DNA of 11,125 bases from Gemmatimonadota bacterium (GTDB taxonomy: Bacteria > Latescibacterota > UBA2968 > UBA8231): positions 1 through 11,125 of the forward strand of contig JAPOYQ010000812.1 of the NCBI GenBank assembly GCA_026706505.1, in the 5' to 3' direction. Position numbers and translations under genes: made by a program. Each line of letters opens with the position of its first letter. Position 1 is the first letter of the stretch. A model generated the notes under the pieces. That model did no database searches and was not told the origin of the DNA. It saw only the letters and a list, made by a program, of their open reading frames with translations. Positions 6,526-11,125 of the stretch are shown here, piece by piece.

Positions 6526-7653
6526 TTAATTGCCCGGTTCTATCACTACCTTCATGGCCTCTTCGCCGCCGGTAATGTCGAGGCCCTCGCGGATGTCGGA
6601 CAGCGGCAGCCGGTGCGTGATAAAGCTATCCAAAGGCGCGGTGGTGCGGCGCAAGAAAGATAGCGCAGTCTTGAACTGCATGGAAGGATACGCCCACATG
6701 CCTCGGATGTCCAAATCTTTAAAACAGACGATGTGCGGGCGAATCTCCACGCCCACAGGGTCGGTGAAGTGCCCCACCTCCACGACGATGCCACCCCGGC
6801 GCACTAAGTCGAGCGATTCTTTGAAGGCCACGGGCACACCGGCTGTTTCAATGACGATATCGGCTCCTACGCCTGCGGTCATGTCTTGCAGGGCTAGCTG
6901 CCGCTGCTCAGGGCTACCTTCCCCCATCGCGAGCACTTGATGAGCGCCCATGGTGCGGGCGAGTTCCAGCCGGGCTGTGCTCAGATCGCCAGCGATAATC
7001 AAGTCGGTGCCGATGTGGCTCAGCACTGCCACCACGAGCTGGCCGATGGGACCGGCTCCGAGGACTAGCACGGATTTGTCGAGACCCAAGCCCTCGCCGA
7101 TGTGCGGGATGCCCGGTCCCAAGGCGCGCTCTACGGCCCGGGTGGCCACGGCCGCTGGCTCAGTGAGTACGGCCCGTTCCGAGGGCAGGTCGTCGGGAAT
7201 CTTGAAGAGCCACGAATGGCCCGTTAGATGCAGGTATTCGGCAAAACCGCCGCGCGGCATGGGCGCGAGATCGGCGGACACAAATCCGTACACAAAGCGG
7301 TTGGAGCACAGGGTGGGCCGCTGAGGCATGTGCAGGCAGTAGTAGCACCGCCCACAGGCCCGCGACGAGGGCGTCGTCGTCACGCGGTCGCCCACCGCGA
7401 CCGGGCCGCCCACTATGGCCAAGCTATCGGCTGCGGCCGGACCCATCTCCTCGATGGTGCCGACTAATTCATGACCGGGTATCACGGGAAACGGCAGGGC
7501 CATGTGGCCGGCGAACATGTGCTTGTCGCTGCCGCAAATGCCGGTGCGCTCGATTTTCAGTAGGACTTCGTCGTCTCCGATCTGGGGTTTGGGATACGAG
7601 CGCACGGCGATCTGGCCTGGGCCGGTCATAATCGCTGCCTGTATCTGACTCAT
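6526..7653 (-). CDS. Zinc-dependent medium-chain dehydrogenase (alcohol/polyol dehydrogenase family)
   Basis: Cytosolic NAD(P)-dependent oxidoreductase of 375 residues. Catalytic zinc ligands are C40 (G-I-C-G-S-D), H61/E62 (P-G-H-E) and E165 (L-T-E-P-A-A-V-A), the last being typical of sorbitol and threonine dehydrogenase relatives. The structural zinc cysteines are C100, C103, C106 and C116. The last gap is 9 residues rather than the usual 7, and there is a short insertion before G-D-R-V (about 72-86). The Rossmann motif G-A-G-P-I-G starts at G199. The following strand ends in an Asp (A-G-D-L-S), which favours NAD over NADP. It is the third gene of the metabolic group, 23 nt after the isomerase gene with a GGAG ribosome site. 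Oxidation of a polyol or sugar acid is likely, but the substrate cannot be read from the sequence. Confidence 0.93.
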   Translation of the reverse strand: MSQIQAAIMTGPGQIAVRSYPKPQIGDDEVLLKIERTGICGSDKHMFAGHMALPFPVIPGHELVGTIEEMGPAAADSLAIVGGPVAVGDRVTTTPSSRACGRCYYCLHMPQRPTLCSNRFVYGFVSADLAPMPRGGFAEYLHLTGHSWLFKIPDDLPSERAVLTEPAAVATRAVERALGPGIPHIGEGLGLDKSVLVLGAGPIGQLVVAVLSHIGTDLIIAGDLSTARLELARTMGAHQVLAMGEGSPEQRQLALQDMTAGVGADIVIETAGVPVAFKESLDLVRRGGIVVEVGHFTDPVGVEIRPHIVCFKDLDIRGMWAYPSMQFKTALSFLRRTTAPLDSFITHRLPLSDIREGLDITGGEEAMKVVIEPGN

Positions 7654-7676
7654 GCTTTTGTTCTCCTATACAATAT

Positions 7677-8432
7677 CTAATAGCCAATGCTGCGCATGTA
7701 CTGGCGGTTGATTTGCATCTTTTCGGTTTCGGGCCGCTCGGCTTCTCCGGGGCAGACTGTGATCCAGCCGGTGTATTCGGCTTCCTGCAGCGCCGCCATA
7801 AATGCCGGGTAGTCGCACATGGGGCCTTCGCCCAGTTCCACGGTCTGTCCGTCCTTGAAATCGTGCAGATGCACGTACGCGATCCGCGCAGCGAAATCGC
7901 GCACGGCTTGGACCGGGTCGTAGCCCCAATGCACGGCGTGGGACATGTCCATACAGAGGCGGCACGCGTCTAGGCGACCCATGAAGCGCTTCCACTCTGC
8001 GGCGCTGTCGACGAGGTGATTGATATGCGGATGAAATGTAACCACCACGCCTAAGTCCGCGCCGTATGTGGCCAGATCCTCGTATGCGGCTGCCATCTGG
8101 TCCAGTTCCGCGTCCGTGCTGTTGCGGCCCTCGCGCCCTGGCCCTTTGGTCATAAAGGTCTCGACCCCGAGCTCGGCGGCAAACTCGATTCGCCGCTTGT
8201 TGATCTGTTGACTGGGTCCGTCGAGATTCAGTGCGACATTCGGACCGCAGACCGCGGCCACTTCCACGCCATATGTCTCGCAGAGCCGACACACGCGTTG
8301 CGGCGTGCCCAGCCAGTCGAGCGGTTGCCGCGCCTCCCAGCCATCCCAGCCAAAAGTTCGCAGGGCTTCTAGCTCTTGCGCTAGGTCGGGCGCCCGCCAT
8401 AACAGGCCGCTGTACGCCAATTTGTAGCTCAT
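7677..8432 (-). CDS. Sugar phosphate isomerase/epimerase-like TIM barrel (AP endonuclease 2 / xylose isomerase-like)
   Basis: TIM-barrel protein of 251 residues, related to IolE-type dehydratases and keto-sugar epimerases. Visible metal-site motifs are T-F-H-P-H-I-N-H (H134, H136), C-M-D-M-S-H (D162, H165) and Y-V-H-L-H-D (H188). A typical late segment G-E-G-P-M-C-D-Y-P-A-F precedes the last strand. In that strand, where relatives have W-I-V-V-E with a metal-binding Glu, this protein has W-I-T-V-C-P-G-E-A-E, so C227 replaces the Glu and E230 or E232 might substitute. The frame is open upstream to an ATG at 8543, but those 37 extra residues resemble no barrel start. The ATG at 8432 has AGGA just before it and begins the natural first strand (K-L-A-Y-S-G), so I chose it. 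With a dehydrogenase on each side, it probably converts a keto-sugar or cyclitol in the same pathway. The reaction is not known. Confidence 0.87.
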   Translation of the reverse strand: MSYKLAYSGLLWRAPDLAQELEALRTFGWDGWEARQPLDWLGTPQRVCRLCETYGVEVAAVCGPNVALNLDGPSQQINKRRIEFAAELGVETFMTKGPGREGRNSTDAELDQMAAAYEDLATYGADLGVVVTFHPHINHLVDSAAEWKRFMGRLDACRLCMDMSHAVHWGYDPVQAVRDFAARIAYVHLHDFKDGQTVELGEGPMCDYPAFMAALQEAEYTGWITVCPGEAERPETEKMQINRQYMRSIGY

Positions 8433-8513
8433 TTTCCTACGCCTGCCTACAAAAGTGCCAATGTACCCAACTGCCGAGGCTGGGGCAATGGCCCGTTGCT
8501 GGTATGAATAGAA

Positions 8514-8533
8514 ATGTAAGTGAGATGTTACAT
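8514..8533. promoter_or_regulatory. Dyad-symmetric site, possible operator
   Basis: ATGTAA, 8 nt, then TTACAT: a perfect 6-bp inverted repeat in 20 bp, the usual size of an operator for a dimeric regulator. It lies 82-101 nt upstream of the isomerase start, inside the 141-nt gap after the zinc-free dehydrogenase gene. This gap is more AT-rich than the coding sequence around it. No convincing -35/-10 pair was found with it, and no regulator gene is in the window. Confidence 0.3.
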
Positions 8534-8573
8534 GAGGCATCATATAAATGAAACGCAGCAGGACGAGTTGGGT

Positions 8574-9566
8574 TCACGTCCATGAAAATACCACACCTAG
8601 CGCCTCTTGTGGATTGTCGGCGAGCATGTCGTAGGTGGTTTGGCAATCGGCGGGATTGGCGACGTGGGTGATTAGGTTTTCGATGGGCAATTTGCCTGCG
8701 GCCATCAAGCGCAAGACCAGATCGCGGTCTCTGGTTTTGTTCCAGGGATAGTAGATGTGGTCATCGTCCGGGGTTTTGGGCTGATGCGCGCCGAGGATCG
8801 CGATTTCTCGCTGGTGGACTTCGGGCAGAAAGCTCACTTCGACGGTGCCGCGCGGAGATCCCAGCGCGACTAAGCGGCCCCCTAGCCGCGGCAAGGTCAG
8901 GGCCATGGGATAGACTGCGGGGATGCCGGTTGCTTCGATGACTAAATCGACGCCATCTCCCACGCAATGCTGGCGCACGGCTGCGGCGACATCGCCTGTG
9001 TCATTGGGATTGATGCAAACATCCGCGCCCCGATCCTTGGCTTTGTCCAAGCGGAAATCGTCCAGATCGATTGCAATGACCGGGAGGGCACCGGCCAACC
9101 GCGCAAAGGTCGCTGCTAATTGACCCACAATGCCCATACCGGTGATGGCAACGGTCTCGCCCAATTCGGGACGACCGACTCGATGTCCGTGCAGGGCAAT
9201 GGCACCCATGACCATGAATGCTGCGGCTTTGGGCGAGACGCCAGCGGGTGCTTTGCGGAAATTGCCGGTCAGGACCGCGTGGCTTGCGTGGTTGCCTTGT
9301 CCAGCAATGCGGTCGCCGGGTTGTATTCCCTTGACATCTTTGCCGACTTCGAGCACCACACCCGTGTTGCAGTAGCCGGTGGAGCGCGGGAATGCTATCG
9401 CACTCGCTGGTTCGCCGCCGTGTGCGTAGCCGTAGATTTCAGTGCCAACGCTTACGGCGGTGTAGTCGTTTTGCACCAAAATGCCGTGGTCGGGCACGCG
9501 CGGCAGTTCAAATTCTGCCAGTTCGATCCGCCGGATGTCTGTGCAAATTAATCGTTGTGCTTTCAC
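8574..9566 (-). CDS. Medium-chain dehydrogenase without zinc ligands (BchC-like / zinc-free MDR)
   Basis: Cytosolic oxidoreductase of 330 residues with the medium-chain dehydrogenase fold. The GroES-like N-terminal domain reads A-V-S-V-G-T-E (37-43) where zinc enzymes have G-I-C-G-S-D. It reads S-T-G-Y-C-N-T-G (62-69) where they have P-G-H-E-x-V-G, and the four structural cysteines are absent. P-G-D-R-I (83-87) is kept. The Rossmann motif is G-M-G-I-V-G (143-148), and the next strand ends I-A-I-D-L-D-D with D167, which suggests NAD. This pattern matches the zinc-free branch that includes the bacteriochlorophyllide dehydrogenase BchC and many unassigned enzymes. No photosynthesis genes are present, so a sugar or polyol substrate is more likely here. 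The start is GTG at 9566 behind a strong ribosome site. It is the first gene of the minus-strand metabolic group. Confidence 0.86.
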   Translation of the reverse strand: MKAQRLICTDIRRIELAEFELPRVPDHGILVQNDYTAVSVGTEIYGYAHGGEPASAIAFPRSTGYCNTGVVLEVGKDVKGIQPGDRIAGQGNHASHAVLTGNFRKAPAGVSPKAAAFMVMGAIALHGHRVGRPELGETVAITGMGIVGQLAATFARLAGALPVIAIDLDDFRLDKAKDRGADVCINPNDTGDVAAAVRQHCVGDGVDLVIEATGIPAVYPMALTLPRLGGRLVALGSPRGTVEVSFLPEVHQREIAILGAHQPKTPDDDHIYYPWNKTRDRDLVLRLMAAGKLPIENLITHVANPADCQTTYDMLADNPQEALGVVFSWT

Positions 9567-9572
9567 GGTCGT

Positions 9573-9577
9573 CTCCT
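9573..9577 (-). promoter_or_regulatory. Ribosome binding site of the zinc-free dehydrogenase gene
   Basis: On the minus strand AGGAG (within AGAGGAGA) lies 6 nt before the GTG at 9566 and supports that start. Confidence 0.75.
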
Positions 9578-9765
9578 CTGCAAATTTCGCCCTGTCCCTG
9601 AAGCAGCACCGCCACTTTTTGGCAGCACACCTGCAGTGACTACAGAAGATAACTCGCCGAGGACCGGTCGCCTATTGACCAACCCTCATTCACCAACTAG
9701 TACTTGGATGACTTTAAGTAAGGCATTGACCTAATTGCCGTGAAACGTCCGCGGCCTAGAGGCGT

Positions 9766-9813
9766 CCCAATGGTGAGTCCATTCTAGCCGGGAATCGGGC
9801 CTTATTGCCACCC
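9766..9813 (+). repeat. Direct repeat copy 1, remnant of a duplicated gene start
   Basis: 48 nt that match 9839-9886 without gaps at 36 positions; the core 9787-9811 matches 9860-9884 at 23 of 25. Read in its own frame it gives P-N-G-E-S-I-L-A-G-N-R-A-L-L-P-P. The other copy gives L-N-Q-E-S-T-L-A-G-N-R-A-L-L-P-L. Four codon pairs differ only at a synonymous third base. This copy has a TAG three codons upstream, no ATG or GTG start after it, and is out of frame with the LVIVD gene, so it is not itself translated as a proper gene. Confidence 0.75.
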
Positions 9814-9822
9814 TTAGATCGC

Positions 9823-9827
9823 AGGAG
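9823..9827 (+). promoter_or_regulatory. Ribosome binding site of the LVIVD gene
   Basis: AGGAG lies 8 nt before the GTG at 9836. It lies between the two repeat copies and decides which of them is the start of the gene. Confidence 0.75.
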
Positions 9828-9835
9828 AACCAACA

Positions 9836-11125
9836 GTGCTCAACCAAGAGTCCACCCTTGCTGGGAATCGGGCCTTGTTGCCACTGCTGATCGTCCTCGT
9901 TGCCACCGCGGCCTCCGGCCATCCCGCGCCCATCTTTGCGCCCGCTGATGCGCCCGACAGCCTCAATGTGGAACGCGTCGGCGAAATCGCACTCATCAGC
10001 CCTCCCCAAGGCGAAGACGCTCACCTCTTCCCCGACGGTACTGACCTCTATCTCGCGGGCGACCACGCGCTGATGGGCGACTTTCGCGGCATCGTCCATA
10101 TCGTCGATATCTCCGACCCTGCCAACATGCGCAAAGTAGCCGAAGTGCGCACCCCCGGACCTGCGCTAGACATAAAGATCGCGGGCGATTTAGCCGTTGT
10201 TGGCGTACAGGATTTCGAATCCAGCTTTGGGTTGTTGATCCTCGACATCTCCAACCCTGCCAATCCCGTCGAGCTCTCGCGGTTTGACCAGGAAAGCTGG
10301 CAAGGAGTCCACAATCTCTTTCTCCACGGCGATCGCCTCTATCTCGCGCACGGGCTGAATCCGGGCCTGAGCATTGTCGATATCTCCGACCCGACCGCGC
10401 CCTTGGTCTCGGGCTTCTGGCAGCACGAGGGTGATTTCAGCAATGTGGTCCACGACGTATTCATCCGCGACCGTCTCGCCGTCGTCAGCGATATGTTTTC
10501 TGGCTTGGTCCTCCTCGACCTCACTGACCCCGACGCACCCACGATGCTCGCCGCGTTGCCTTTTGCCGAAGGTATGCACAGCGCTTGGGCCGAGGGCGAC
10601 TATGTTTACTGCAACCAGGAATTCGGCGGCTGGAATCAGCGTCTCTACGTCGTCGATATTGCCAATCCCCGGCAGCCGCAGGTCGTCCACTCTTTCGGCA
10701 GTGGCCCGCCGCCCCAAGGGCCCATTCTCGGTCCGCACAATCCTTGGGTCCACAACGGGCTGTTGTATTGGGCCTATTACGAGGCGGGCTTTCGCGTCTT
10801 TGACCTGATTGACCCGGCGCGACCGGTGGAAATCGGCTATCACACCTATCCGGGATTCGCTTGGAGCGTCCAGCCTCACGACGACGGACTGCTCTATGTC
10901 GCCGACGGCGCGGTCGGCATCGAAGCCTTCAGGCTGAATGAGCCGGCCTTCGCCATTCGCGCTGTCGCCGTCGACCCGCCCGTTGCCGTCCGCGGCCGCC
11001 ACCGGAGCGTGGACATCGAGGCCACGGTCGCTCCTTCGCCGCGCCGCGCCACTGGGCACATCGCACGAGTCGGCATCCGCCTCAACGGCGAGGCCACCGC
11101 ACAGCCGCTCCGCGCCGAGGGCCGC
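9836..11125 (+). CDS. Secreted LVIVD-repeat beta-propeller protein (3' end outside window)
   Basis: 430 codons are open from the GTG at 9836 to the window edge without a stop. Residues 1 to about 29 form a signal peptide (A-L-L-P-L-L-I-V-L-V-A-T-A-A-S-G), so the protein is exported. Six LVIVD repeats of the form [ILV]-x-[ILV]-[ILV]-D-[IL]-x-[DN]-P have their Asp at residues 91, 137, 182, 228, 274 and 323, a period of about 46. A degenerate seventh (G-I-E-A-F-R-L-N-E-P, R366) follows. With the N-terminal strands (V-E-R-V-G-E-I) closing the ring, a seven-bladed propeller is likely. From about residue 372 the sequence changes to a probable beta-sandwich linker (F-A-I-R-A-V-A-V-D-P-P), which is cut off. 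LVIVD proteins are surface or periplasmic proteins of mostly unknown function, possibly binding. The gene is divergent from the metabolic group; a functional link is not shown. Confidence 0.86.
   Translation, partial: MLNQESTLAGNRALLPLLIVLVATAASGHPAPIFAPADAPDSLNVERVGEIALISPPQGEDAHLFPDGTDLYLAGDHALMGDFRGIVHIVDISDPANMRKVAEVRTPGPALDIKIAGDLAVVGVQDFESSFGLLILDISNPANPVELSRFDQESWQGVHNLFLHGDRLYLAHGLNPGLSIVDISDPTAPLVSGFWQHEGDFSNVVHDVFIRDRLAVVSDMFSGLVLLDLTDPDAPTMLAALPFAEGMHSAWAEGDYVYCNQEFGGWNQRLYVVDIANPRQPQVVHSFGSGPPPQGPILGPHNPWVHNGLLYWAYYEAGFRVFDLIDPARPVEIGYHTYPGFAWSVQPHDDGLLYVADGAVGIEAFRLNEPAFAIRAVAVDPPVAVRGRHRSVDIEATVAPSPRRATGHIARVGIRLNGEATAQPLRAEGR
9839..9886 (+). repeat. Direct repeat copy 2, within the LVIVD signal-peptide coding region
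   Basis: Second copy of the 48-nt repeat, offset 73 bp from the first. It covers residues 2-17 of the LVIVD protein, the N-region and the start of the hydrophobic core of its signal peptide. Confidence 0.75.

Larger units (their letters stand above)
9567..9835. promoter_or_regulatory. Divergent intergenic region (269 nt)
   Basis: This stretch separates the minus-strand dehydrogenase from the plus-strand LVIVD gene, so promoters for both should lie here. TTGACC occurs at 9675-9680 and 9726-9731, but neither has a good -10 box at the right distance on the plus strand, so no promoter is assigned. There is an 8-bp palindrome GACCGGTC around 9662-9669 and the first copy of the direct repeat at 9766-9813. 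I see no small ORF with a start and ribosome site, and no terminator. Confidence 0.4.

Noticed and set aside
7666..8400. Minus-strand open frame of 244 codons over the isomerase gene
   Set aside because: It is an alternative frame over conserved metal-site motifs of the barrel protein, with arginine-rich composition and no domain.
8433..8543. Upstream ATG at 8543 as the isomerase start
   Set aside because: The extra 37 residues look like untranslated leader and cover the dyad. The ATG at 8432 has AGGA before it and begins the first barrel strand.
9603..9628. Heptamer GCAGCAC repeated 19 bp apart
   Set aside because: Two short copies are not enough to distinguish from chance in a GC-rich region.
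9701..9720. TACTT/AAGTA inverted repeat as a terminator or operator
   Set aside because: It is a 5-bp, AT-only stem with a 10-nt loop and no T-run.
9675..9731. TTGACC twice, as -35 boxes for the LVIVD gene
   Set aside because: The hexamers at the correct spacing downstream (for example TAGTAC at 9698) match the -10 consensus poorly.
10190..11059. Long open frame on the minus strand (289 codons) opposite the LVIVD gene
   Set aside because: It is antisense to a clear signal-peptide and repeat protein. Its own pseudo-repeats are only the complement of the LVIVD repeats, and it has no recognisable domain.

Overview
The window looks like chromosomal DNA from a diderm (Gram-negative type), fairly GC-rich bacterium. 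It encodes proteins with Sec-type signal peptides and no lipobox, a periplasmic solute-binding protein, and GTG and TTG starts alongside ATG. The species is not recognisable. The mix of dehydrogenase, sugar isomerase and LVIVD-propeller genes recalls environmental lineages such as Latescibacterota, Poribacteria or Planctomycetes-like groups, but that is only an impression. I see no RNA gene, insertion sequence, CRISPR array or phage gene.

Layout. (1) Positions 1-1481, plus strand: the 3' part of an Amt ammonium transporter, then 45 nt later a small STAS-domain anti-sigma-factor antagonist. (2) Positions 1482-6479, minus strand, read from high to low coordinate: a response regulator fused to a PP2C (SpoIIE/RsbU-type) phosphatase, an RsbW/SpoIIAB-type anti-sigma kinase, a periplasmic type I solute-binding protein and a membrane histidine kinase. 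Each of these genes overlaps the next by 4 nt. The kinase gene ends directly against the end of the STAS gene, tail to tail with no spacer. (3) Positions 6526-9566, minus strand: a metabolic group of a zinc-free medium-chain dehydrogenase, a xylose-isomerase-like TIM-barrel protein and a zinc-type dehydrogenase. It lies upstream of the signalling genes on the same strand, separated by only 46 nt. (4) Positions 9567-9835: a divergent intergenic region. (5) From 9836 to the window end, plus strand: a secreted LVIVD-repeat beta-propeller protein, cut by the window edge.

How the genes may work together. Block 2 plus the STAS gene contains every core part of a signalling chain from periplasm to sigma factor. 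The binding protein has no permease or ATPase beside it and overlaps the kinase gene, so it is probably the kinase's ligand receptor, as in TorT/TorS. The kinase (H485) would phosphorylate the receiver domain (D61), which would gate the PP2C phosphatase. The phosphatase would dephosphorylate the STAS protein (S53), which would then capture the anti-sigma kinase and release an unidentified sigma factor or other target. Co-transcription of the STAS gene with an ammonium transporter suggests, but does not prove, a link to nitrogen supply. Each domain family is well known. The combination and its wiring are the most interesting content of the window.
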